From the NCBI RefSeq assembly GCF_045679555.1, contig NC_092093.1:64507575-64571574 (forward strand): DNA of 64,000 nucleotides, written 5' to 3'. The stretch is from Salvelinus alpinus. Lineage: Eukaryota; Chordata; Actinopteri; Salmoniformes; Salmonidae. Positions 28,920 to 40,078 of this stretch are shown here, piece after piece (position 1 is the first letter of the stretch; every line of letters begins with the position of its first letter). The translations under genes were made by a program, and so were the position numbers. The notes below the pieces were generated by a model. It saw only the letters and a program-made list of their open reading frames with translations. It was not told the origin of the DNA and did no database searches.

Positions 28920-29598
28920 CAGGGCCGGCTACAGGCAAAGCGGTCACTTAGGACAAGGTTACCCAAACTTGGTCCTGTCCAAGTTTACTAAGATATGATG
29001 GTTATTATATTAATATTTGCGCATAAAAGGTTTAAACTGCATAATTCATTTTTCCCAACACAAAAAGGTCCCACCATATCTAACATATTTGGTTTTATCG
29101 ACATTTGGAAAGTTTACAGACCAATTTTCTGTTTCCATCAGGCTGTCCTGACATTTTTAATCCAACGTACCTTACTCGCATAAAAAGGTTGGATGGAAAT
29201 CTGGTTAATTTTAGTCACTCAATTAGCCATGTCAGCTAATATTGTTTTGATTGTAAGTCTATCCAGTCATCTAAACCTGTAGTAATCATGGCCAAATACC
29301 GACCGGGCACGTGCCCAGGGGTCTTGACCTCCAGGGGGGCACCTCTGCCCAGAGTGTTGGCAGTTAAGTTTTTGTTGTTCACGGAACAGTTTAACCTCCG
29401 ATTTGCATAGTTTAAATACTCCAGGCCACAAGGTGGCACTAGCTTGTTTGGCTTGTGCCGGTTGTACTTAATGTAAGCTGTCTAGCAAGCTGTGCTAATG
29501 TTGTTGTTACTAGCAAGAATTTGTAGTAAGCCCTACAAGTCTCGCTTAGGGCCCAACCAAATCTCGTTTTGGGCCCCCAAAGGCTAGAGCCGACCCTG
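28920..29598. mobile_element. hAT-like nonautonomous element
   Basis: It begins CAGGGCCGGCTACAGG and ends TAGAGCCGACCCTG, imperfect inverted repeats. Flanks GTCAGGAA and GTTAGGGA agree at 6 of 8 positions. No coding capacity. Confidence 0.6.
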
Positions 29599-31123
29599 GT
29601 TAGGGATGACAGAATTGTTAAGGTCCTGGTCTCTCTGGCAGTACTGTATGTAAGATTACACTTGATTTATTGACGTTTACTCTGTCTGCTTTGAGTGTTA
29701 CTGTGGCTGACTGCTGAAGTTTTTTTTTGCAAGGTAGGAGTAGGGTGTTGGCCACAAATGTACTAGAAACAACTTTGATAAAATAAAATAAAGTTGAAAA
29801 AGAAAATGAGTTCACATTAAAGATGGACTTGAAATGAACATGGCGTTCCTTACTCAATACTCCCAGTAATGCAACGCCATAAACTATTTTTGCCTTCTAA
29901 TCAAGAGTTGATATCTTGACCGTCAGCTATCTGGCTAACTTATTAATCCTACTTTGTGAAACCCTACCCTGACCTTAGTCCTGTCTGTCTCTGTCTGACT
30001 GACTGAGCCAGTTGCAGCGAATGAACCTGCTCATCTCTATCTCATTCTTCTTTTCATGAGCAACAATGAAAAGGGCTAAAACACATTATTCTGCAGTTCT
30101 GTCTGTCAGCCATTTTTTATGTGTGTTTATCTAACCCCCATCCACCACCAGGTAACTTGGTGTGATTGTGGTTTAGAATATGATGTTGATATGATTTGCA
30201 TTGCAATAGGTCATGGTCTTTATGATGCTTTTAGAGTGAGGGAGAGAGAGTTTGTGCCACTTGTTCTGTGCTATTCTTCTCTCCTTCCTCTCCTCTATGC
30301 AACATCCTCCTGCCTACATTCATGGTTTTATTCAGTAAAACCCCCCAGTGCAGTATTTATGCAGTAGCATACAAACATATCTTTCCCCGCACAGTCAGAT
30401 AAAGTCTCAGAGCGGTTTGCGGTACTGTATAAATAGCAGGTAGACCCCCCTCACAGGTAGATGTCTCCATTTGACCGAGTAATATATATGTGTGTGTGCT
30501 GTGGGCAGTCATGTGTAAACTGAGACTGTTAACATCACTAAGGCAGGTTAGATTTAATATGGTCTTCTGTCGTCATCTCCCATCTCTGTTTGTTTTGTAT
30601 CAATGTATATTTTCCCATGTGAAAATTACTATCAATATCATGAACTCTAAGGCCCAGTTGGTTTCCCAGACGTAAGGTTGCTTCTGGACTAAAAAGCAAT
30701 GTGCAATAGAGAATCTCCATTGAAATATAGGTTTTTGGGTCCAGGAATAGTATGCGTCTGGCCAAAGGGCCCATATCATGCCAAACTCCTGTCTTCAAAC
30801 TGCTGTCTCCCTCTGCTGGTCAACATGTATGTACTACTCCTGCTGTTTTTATTTTGGACATGGCCTGCCTGTCTATCAGTATGTCTGTTTGTCATAGCTC
30901 AGCATTTATAATCCTCATCAGCCCTCAGTCTCAGTAGGATAAAATAATAGAATATTGAGGATAAAATACCCTGTATGATGACTATTTGAAAAATAATAGA
31001 TAAACAATGTATTTACTATAATCTGAGTAGACACTGCTATTTGGAACACTTTGTAATTTCTATCCAGAAATAAATGTTCATACTGTTCAGGTTTTCAGCT
31101 TTCCTTTTGTGGTTAATTTAGTG
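29599..31123. other. KLHL15-APOO spacer, no gene seen
   Basis: AT-rich spacer. Open frames here are short and lack splice support or family resemblance. Confidence 0.5.
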
Positions 31124-31298
31124 CAGGGTTTCCCAAACTCGGTCCTTGGGACTCCAAGGGCTGCACGTTTTGGTTTTTGCCCTAGCACTACACAGCTGAT
31201 TCAACTAATCATCATGCTTTCGTACTTTTATTCAGCTGTGTAGTGTTAGGGCAAAAAACAAAACGTTTACGCCTTAGGACCGAGTTTGAGAAACGGTG
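31124..31298. mobile_element. Foldback hAT-type MITE with perfect 8-bp duplication
   Basis: A 175-bp near-palindrome (CAGGGTTTCCCAAACTCGGT at the left, CCGAGTTTGAGAAACGGTG at the right) is flanked on both sides by ATTTAGTG (31116-31123, 31299-31306). The arms pair through most of their length, including GCTGTGTAGTG. Confidence 0.9.
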
Positions 31299-31465
31299 AT
31301 TTAGTGTGTTTGGGAAAGGTGTGTGTGTGTGTGTGTCGTGTATTCACCTGTGATGCTGACTATAGTGTGCCAGCAGATGTCGCTGTTGAGAAGCACATCG
31401 TTCTAAAATTGCCGAATCTAATGTTTTTTTCCGTTCGAGTCGCCGTACACTAGGCAGGAAGAGAA

Positions 31466-34215
31466 ATGTCAAACTTTGGGAAACTGGTAATGGCTCAACA
31501 TTTCTCTTGTAAGATGCATTCGGGTTATTATAGACTATTACACTCGTAGCTAATGACAGACTACATAAAAGCGTGATGGTGGTGGGGCTGAGCATTGGCT
31601 GAAACGTTAGCAAAACGTATTCTCTTTTAGTCATAACTGACATGACTGGACGAAACAGTATATGTTTTAGCAGTCCTGGACTAATAGCTTTATTCTTTAT
31701 TTTGAGCAGAACATTCCCCTTATGTTAACGTTAGTGTAACTTACTCTCAAATACCTGCCATGAATGTCCTGATTCCTGCCATACATTTACCATAAAGTAA
31801 CTGTCCTCATCACGATGTGTCTGCTGCCAGGTGCCGCTGTCTGCCGCTGTGTCAGGTGTCCTGGGTTTGCTGACGGGGAATGCAACTGTCCTGGCCGCTA
31901 GAGAGGTCAAGGAGAAACTGGCAGATCTGAGTCTCAGTATTGAAGAGGTAGCTAGCTTTCCTGTCCCTCTAATGTCCTGTCCAGGAACACTTATGTGGCA
32001 GTTATGTGAAGCAGGGGTGTGAGCCTGGGTGGACACAGGCCCACCAACTGGGGAGCCAGGCCTGCCCAAATTTCTGTTGGTCCCCCACCAATGAATTTCT
32101 GGCTACGACCCAGATATGAATGGACAGATCTTATCTGCTAATGTCTGTTTTGGTGTTTGTGTTGGCTCCCACACGGGCCTTTGCAGATTACATTTATTTG
32201 ACAGGACAACGTAGTCTGCTGGATTAAAGTGTGTGTGTTTCAGCTCCCGTCCCTCTACACTACTCCAGAGCCGCAGCTCAAGTATGTGGAGTCAGAGGCG
32301 GGGCCAGTGGAACAGGGTGTGGCCGAGCTGAGGAAATGGGCCGAGCCTTTCACCGACCAGTGTCAGGTATACCTCTTCCTCAGCGACGTATGTATCGAAC
32401 CTATCATCTGGAACAAGATGGGTGTATCTAGGAAATCGCAAGTGGCATCTCCCTCATTATCTTGTTAAATGCTGAGATTTAAGAATGTTTGTGGTAATTG
32501 TTTGTTTTCCTGCAGGAAACGGGTCTGGTTGCCCTGGAGAAAGCAGAGGTAGGTGACAGACACTGTCTACTAAGACTAGACATACAAACACACACTAGTG
32601 GTGCACGGATCAGCTGTTTGTTCACCTGCACCCGTCCGCAATTGCTAATAAGCCATCCTCAACCTCCCGGCTATATGTGATAAAGTGAAAATCTAAGGCC
32701 CACACCCGACCCTAACCCGCTAATATAGAAAATGCGTTGTAGGCTACAGTCAGTGATGGCCGAACAATTTTTTTACAGGGGGTGCAGGATTTCTTTTGAC
32801 TGGTTTTAAATATGTTTCGGCTCATAATTTCCAACATTTTAGTCGGCTAGTTCTTAGTTAACTTGTCTATAATTAGATACGTGAAGCTTCTCTTTTGTCA
32901 TTATATGTTGCCCTAGAAGACAAAATAAACCCTTGCTCACTAGAATAATGTCCTAAATCGATAGAATGAATGCTTCAATATAGTTGATATCTGTTAAAGT
33001 TTTCACTGTCATCTCTGCTTCTTTCATTTAGGGACCGGGGAGAAAATGCAATAGCTAACAAACAAAAAAACGGAAAGATTTTCTGTGCAACCAGTTTGAC
33101 CGGTTGTAAGGAAATAGAAAGATGTAAAAAAAAAAAAAATCAAATGTTTCTGATAAGATTTCAGTTCGGCTTGGATGCATATTTTATGTGTTTTGAAATA
33201 AGCTATCAGCGTTTATGATTCTGATAAAGATACAGAAGCTAGCCAATCTAACTGCACGTTTGCAATTCTCTCAAAATTCTGAAGGAAATAAATCATATTT
33301 CAAAATGTGTCCTACATTTGGTGTATAATTGTACTGATAGAAATGCTTAATTTTGCAGGAGTTAATATTAAGGCTATGTGAGAGGTTATAGACCTACAGT
33401 CAGTGTCCAGATTTCAGTTTCCATTTAACCCATCTGAACAGTAAAAGGCCTATTTGAAGTCCCCGTCTTGTGACTCAAATTTGTATAGCGCCTCACAATC
33501 ATCACACAACATAGCTGGCACTGCTATCATCCTTTTTTACCACTTTTCCAAATCTTTCACAAACATGACTTCTCGCCCTCCCTTCTCCATTTCACAGCTT
33601 TTCTCTTATTGAACTCAGACGTTGTCCTTTTTTTCCTCCGTGAATTGAATTGCTTTTTCTGCCCATTCACAAAAGCATTTGGTGATTGGCGTGTAGGATA
33701 TTTGTCACGCATACAGTTAGGCCCTAAAGCTTAGGCTTACGCACTAATGCCAGATAGCCTAAAATAATGAAAGAAAAACATCAATGTAGCCTATAGCTAG
33801 AAATTGCACAATAATTATACATTTATGGATTTTTAAATGTATTCTCTCTTTATTCAACCCACATGCCACCCACCCGCCCTTCATCCACACAATATTTAAT
33901 GACCTTAAGCCTACCTCCCCGCATATATAACTGCCGGGATGGCGGTTTATGAGTCAACCCGCGCATAACTAACACACTGAGCTTTCTGTCCATTTTTAAT
34001 TTTGTGAATGGAATTGGATATACTGAAGCATAGATTAAGGTTCTATCTCCTCTTCGTGATGTCATATCCTGTGGAACAGGAAGTCTACAGGACTGTAGAG
34101 CCCACTGTGAGCACCTCCATCAGGACAGTGAGAGGTGAGGAGACATAATCATCCAGATACTTTCATTTACATGCCATATTATGGATGCATACTTAATTGT
34201 GTTCTTTCTCACACT

Positions 34216-34246
<31 letters not shown>

Positions 34247-36904
34247 ACGTACGAGTTCCTCAAAGATCCTCCTCCTGACCTCTATCCCAGTGTCGGGGTG
34301 GTTGGCTTCTCTGGCTTCCTAGGACTGTACCTGGCCAAAGGTAATGTGCACAGACATTTACAGTGCCTTCAGAAAGTATTCACACTCCTTGACTTTTTCC
34401 ACATTTTGTTGATACAAAGTGGGATTCAACTGGATTTTATTGTCTTTTTTTGTCAACGATCTACACAATACTGTAATGCCAAAGTGGAAGAAAAATTCCA
34501 ACATTTGTAAAAAAGAAAATATTAAACATATAATATCTTGATTAGATAAGTATTCAAGCCCCTGAGTCAATACATTTTAGAATCACCTTTGACCAACATT
34601 TTCAGGTCTTGCCATAGATTTTCAAGCAGATTTAAGTCAAAACTGTAACTCGGCCAATCAGGAACATGGGGTATCAAAAAGAAAGGAGGACCAAGGCACT
34701 CTTCATATAATTAATTAAAATGCCTTTATTTGAATGGCATGTTCAATAGAAACAAAGTTTAAAAAATCCGACGCGTTTCGCGGGTATTGTGTGTAGGCCA
34801 GTGACCAAAAAATCTAAAATCAATTGTAAATTCAGGCTTTAACATAACAGAATGTAGAAAAGGTCAAGGGGTGTGAATACCGTACCAGTCTCTGTCTCTC
34901 TAGGTTCCAGGGTGAAGAGGCTGGTGTTTCCTGTAGGGTTGATGGCTCTCAGTGCTTCCATGTTCTACCCCCAACAGGCTGCCTCCTTAGCCAAGGTGTG
35001 TGTAGGGGGGGCAATGTTAGTGTGTGTCTTCCACCCCTTTCCCTCTCTCTCCCCAACGGGAAGGGCTGTGGTTTCCTGTAGGAAGTTCTGGCTGTGAGGT
35101 AAGCGTGTGTGTGTGGGGAAGGTATGTGGTTAATAGTCTGCCCTTTCATTTTAAAGCGGTGTCCCATGCTGTCTGGGATATTTTGGGTCTGTTTTATGTG
35201 GTTATCTGAGAGACACACCCAGAGAGGATACAGGTGTGTATGTATGTGTGTGCACCAGCACAGCCAGATCAGTCAGACAGGAGGGATGATAGAGGGGATG
35301 ATTATAGAAGCAGGATAGGAAAGTAATGAGTAGACAGCAGATGAGGGAGGATGGAAAGCTGTGACTGGTGACTGGGGTAATGGATGTAGTTTTGTGACTT
35401 ATGGTCAGTTTAAATGAAATACAATTAAGTTTTATTTGTCACGGGCGCCGAATACAGCAGGTGTAGACCTTACAGTTAAATGCTTACTTACAAGCCCTTA
35501 ACCAACAATGCAGTTTTAAGAAAATCCCTAAAAAAGTAAGAGATAATAACAAATAATTAAAGAGCAGCAGTAAATAACAATAGCGAGGCTATATACAGGG
35601 GGTACCGGTACAATGTGTCAATGTGCGGGGGCACCGGTGTCGAGGTAATTATATACATGTAGGTAGAGTTATTAAAGTGACTATGCATAGGTAATAACAG
35701 AGTAGCAGCAGCGTGGGGGGGGGGGGGGGGCAATGCAAATAGTCTGGTTAGCCGTTTGATTAGATGATCAGGAGTCTTATGGCTTGGAGGTAGAAGCTGT
35801 TTAGAAGCCTCTTGGACCTAGATTGGTGTTCCGGTACTGCTTGCCGTGCGCTAGCAGAGAGAACAGTCTATGACTAGGGTGGCTGAAGTTTGACAATTTT
35901 GTACGTACATATTTCTCGTTGGGGTATGTACGTACAGTCACTGTGGGGACGACGTCCTCGATGCACTTATTAATGAAGCCAGCGACTGATGTGGTGTATT
36001 CCTCAATGCCATTGGAAGAATCTCGGAACATGTTCCAGTCTGTGCTAGAAAAACAGTCCTGTAGTTTAGCATCTGCTTCATCTGACCACTTTTTTATAGC
36101 CCGAGTCACTGGTGCTTTCTGCTTTAATTTTTGCTTGTAAGCAGGAACCAGGAGGACAAAATTATGGTCAGATTTGCCAAATGGAGGACATGGTAGAGCT
36201 TTGTATGCTTCTCTGTGCGTAGAGTAAAGGTGGTCAAGAATTTGTTTTCCCTCTGGTTGCACATGTATCATGCTGATTGATAGCAATTTGGTCAAATGGA
36301 TTTAAGTTTCCCAGCATTAAAGTCCCCGGCCACTAGGAGCGCCGCCTCTGGATGAGTGTTTTCCTGTTTGTTTATGGAGGAATACAGCTCATTGAGTGCG
36401 GTTTTAGTGCCAGCCTTGGTCTGTGGTGGTATGTAGACAGCTACAAAGACACTTAATTAGTGATTTAGTGTGTATTGGGTGTTTAATGATCCATTTTGGG
36501 ACGGTAGAGTTGTTTATGGGCATTAGATCTGTCAGATGGTTTGTCTGATTGGTTGAGGTCAGACCTCATAGTAGGAACCCATGTACACACACACGCTGTT
36601 GGCCTTTTTCTATTGCATATTTCCATTGCGCCTGAATCACAATTTGTGTGTGTGGTGGATCTCTTATCTCAGGTGAGCTGGTATTCTATGTATAGCTGGA
36701 GTCAGCAGGGTCGGGATGCTGGGAAGACGCTCTGGAAGGACCTGCCGTTTGGCAAGGGCAAGGTTAGTCATCATCATGACAAGGAATCGAGGAAAGATGT
36801 TTGAGATTCAAGTGAAATGTGTCAGTAATAATGATGTGCATTACTGCTTCCTGTTTCCCCTCAGGCAGGTTAAGAAGACCGAGGACAAGAGCATTCCTAG
36901 CTGA
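31466..36904 (+). CDS. APOO: Apolipoprotein O / MICOS subunit MIC26
   Basis: Nine exons join in phase: 31466..31486, 31831..31947, 32244..32366, 32516..32548, 34080..34134, 34245..34340, 34904..34995, 36673..36762 and 36869..36904 (220 aa). The family sits in the inner mitochondrial membrane as part of the MICOS complex shaping cristae. Family signatures are [36 protein letters not shown] (first membrane segment) and [20 protein letters not shown] (second, with the conserved YPQQ). The paralogue APOOL is the alternative; gene order favours APOO. The first exon (MSNFGKL) is inferred from phase and a good donor. The last exon has two acceptors 4 nt apart: one gives a tail [11 protein letters not shown], the other stops after two residues. 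Introns 6 and 7 carry transposon pieces. Confidence 0.88.
32585..33990. repeat. Probable degraded dispersed repeat in APOO intron 4
   Basis: The intron is unusually long beside its 33-nt exon. From CTAGTGGTGCACGGATCAGC (about 32594) to the GGGTTGACTC-like stretch near 33955 it resembles worn repeat DNA. I cannot fix ends or family. Confidence 0.35.
34361..34885. mobile_element. Tc1-derived fragment split by another repeat, APOO intron 6
   Basis: It opens CAGTGCCTTCAGAAAGTATT with the CTTTTTCCACATTTTGTTG run of a Tc1 terminal repeat, and the matching right end (AGGTCAAGGGGTGTGAATAC) is at about 34861. Between about 34680 and 34800 lies a different piece with a GACGCGTTTCGCGGG motif. No transposase remains. 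Confidence 0.65.
35405..36470 (-). repeat. LINE family B copy with the reverse transcriptase deleted, APOO intron 7
   Basis: Bases 35405-35897 match the LINE 3' UTR (with a G-run at about 35715). They join directly near 35898 to endonuclease and linker sequence ([27 protein letters not shown], about 35900-36470). The roughly 2.2 kb between these in the 48241-51540 copy is absent. Confidence 0.82.
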
Positions 36905-39900
36905 GACAGAGAAAGCCTGGCAAGACACATAACCTGGCTGAGGGGGGGTCAAGTGCAGGTGCTGGTTTAATTGTTTGTTTTAGTATTCTAGTATTCTTTC
37001 TAACAAAGATATCTGCATTTCAGGATGTTGTGTATCCCTGGAAATAATATGATTCATGTAAACAGTTTGAAAACATAGTTGTCAAAAAAAGTGGTCTCTT
37101 GGCATAATTGACCTGGGAATGAGGCAAAATTGATGCGCGGAACAGGGTAAATTAAGCCGCCTACCAATTTCTGTACTGGATGAAATATTACCACTACCTT
37201 TTTAAAACCATGTATATCTTTATTTCCCAAACACAATTCAACACAATCACAATTGCTTTTGTCTTTTAAGCAACACTTTGTACTTTTTTTTTTTAACACT
37301 TCGAAGCCAGTTCCACTGCATTTTTTTTCATTGTTCCCCTCTAATCAGGGACTGATTTAGATCTGGGACCCCAGGTGGGTGCAATTAATTATCAGGTAGA
37401 ACAGGAAACCAGCAGGCTCCGGACCTTGTAGGGTAAGAGTTGAATACCCCTGCTCTAACACAATACATTAATTTGACTTTTTTTTGGACCTCACTTGCGG
37501 TCCACTTTTTCCATGTGGTTTCTTCCTTCACAGACTCCATGAAATGATGACCTCTTCCTAAATATTTGATCAAATTATAAATTTTATGTATGGGGGGCTC
37601 AACTTATCCCACTCTCCCTTATTTGAATTTTGGAACTAGATGTTCATATACTTTGAGGATGTTACAGCATGTCATCACACCCACCAGTGCTGAGAGCCTG
37701 CTGTAACTGTTATTACCATCATCTATGCCTAAATTGGTTTTGGGTGGTTTGAACAACCAATTGATAACCAGGTTCTTGTTGTAAAAGACAATTTGTTTTC
37801 AATGACATGACCTGGATTACAAGAGGTGAAATTAACTATGTAGGTCTGTACCTGTGGATAGAATACACATTCAACACCCCTATATACACAGGCACACACA
37901 ACACCCCCCATACACCTCTGTCTCTCCTGTAACATGATACATCCCATTTCCTCCTGCTCTGTTACCATCCCAACTAACCATGCCAACGGACACCCTTGAC
38001 TCCTGTCAGCTGTTCTCTGACCTCAATTGAATGTTTGTCTAGCCAAATCTTAATGCTCATATTTTGTTTTGCTATTTATGTATTTATTTCCAGAGACATC
38101 CCCCCCATCAATGATCCACTGCAGAACATTACATAAATTATTTCAAACGTTGAAGATTTATTTGAGCATTGTTTTTTATTTTTTGTATTGATTGTCCACC
38201 CCCCTACTTTCTAGGAACAGAAAAATGGTCATAATAAATTAATCTCATATCTGAGTTATTGCTAATAAACTTAAGTGCATGTTTTCATGGACTGCGTATG
38301 CCTCTAGCATTCTCACAGAGAGGGTAGTCTGTTCATACTCTATATGGGATATTCTGGTCAGGTCTGAAGGCTTTTTTAATGTGTGGAATTAGTTGTTCAA
38401 ACAAGGACTGTTCCCGCCCCGTAAAACTTACATGAGGAAGCAGTTCATCTGCAACTCCAGCCTGGCCCCACATCTTGATGTGCTTTAGCCAACTCCTCTA
38501 CCAACCCTTACTGATGGGACCAGGCTAACACTGTATGTAACCCTGACCAAATGATTTCTGAAGTAGACTCCAGTTTCCATCCGCAGTGAGGGTGAGCGAG
38601 TTAGGGTAGGTATATTGGGGGTGGGAGTATCTGTTGGTGTGACTTGACACTCGACCTTGACGCCGTGGGAGGTGTGACCCACTAGGGTCTTGTGTGAATG
38701 AATGCCTGTATTTGTGCAACCAAGTGATCAACACACGTGTGTGTACAAGAATAGAACATTGTTATAGTTTAGAAAGGGTTGGATAAAGACCCCATGGGGT
38801 GTTTTAATCTCCCTGTTGTGTCTAAAGAGATTAACCACGTTTAAAGCTCTGGACAAACAAGTCAGCGAGGCGCATGGGAGTCTATGAAAATATTATGGCC
38901 AGTCTTAAAATGAAGAATGCTGTCTCTTTTCAGCACCCCCCTATCCTTCTACCTCGTTCTCTCAGATGTAAATATTGTACATGGATCAACGTTAACTAAG
39001 TCAATTAAACTGTCCTGCCCTATTTCCTACCAGCTTTGAGTTCATATGGTTTAAGGTGGAGTACAACTGTTTAAAGACAATGGAAGACTTCACTCCTTTA
39101 GTTGGTTGTTACTGAACTTGAAACTGCTCTGTCCTTAAACACACATTTGGCAAAAGCCAAATAGAAAAAGGAGAGCTGTGAAACTTCATAATTAGAGCGT
39201 TAGGCCTTTTCTCTGAGTTTAGTTTCTAAGTGTTGGGGAAAACCCTGAGAAAGGGCTACTGTTTACAGTAAAGAGGATCTGTCTGTGAAAAGGGTTGGGA
39301 TGCAGTGTTTGTATACTCTAAACTGGGCCACTACACTGTTAGGTTGTGAAAGTGTTTGTTGATCAGGCAATGCTGTAGTGAATGTTCAGTCAGTGAAAAA
39401 CAAACCATCACATTGATATGCATTTCTACGCCCCCGGTTTCTGCAAGATCTGACTAGAACGTTTGTGTGCCTGCGCGTGTTCCACTCCCCTGCTCTCCAT
39501 AGACTTAACAGACCACACATTCCCCTTTCACAGAGGAAGAGATAAAGTATGACAGAGGGAGTGAGAAAGAGGAAAAGGCTGATGACATCACCATTCTGGG
39601 ATTTCATTGTAAAGCCCCCGGCTTCCTAGATCTAGAGAAGTCAGTCACCACACAAATATGCTCTGAACCTTTTAATTGCAAAAACATAAACACATTAAAA
39701 CTACAAATCACTATATTTTAGCATTAGTTACCCAGATTGGTATATAGGGAAACGGAGCACGCTACACCCTTTCAGGTTCTAGATAGGATTCCTACACAAA
39801 AGGCTTTAAGGTTTGTTGATTAGTAGAATAAACTAAACTACATCACCTACTAAAATGATGGCTTTAGATAAATACTCGATCTATTAAAATAAAATTATTC

Positions 39901-40078
39901 ATGAACCCTAAATTAAGTGATTTAGTAATGTTTAATGCCCCTTTTTAATAATAATAATCTATTGTCAGTAGTCACACACCCCACTGCTGAAGTGCGAGAC
40001 AGGCAAATAATTAACTGAATTGAAATCGGCCCCAAGTCTCACTCCAATCCCCATCTTTCTCTGTGTCTCTGGGCCAGC
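36905..40078. other. APOO-SAT1 spacer with both 3' UTRs
   Basis: The two genes face each other, so this holds both 3' ends. The sequence is AT-rich without a supported exon. Minus-strand AATTAAA near 39673 could serve SAT1. Confidence 0.45.
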
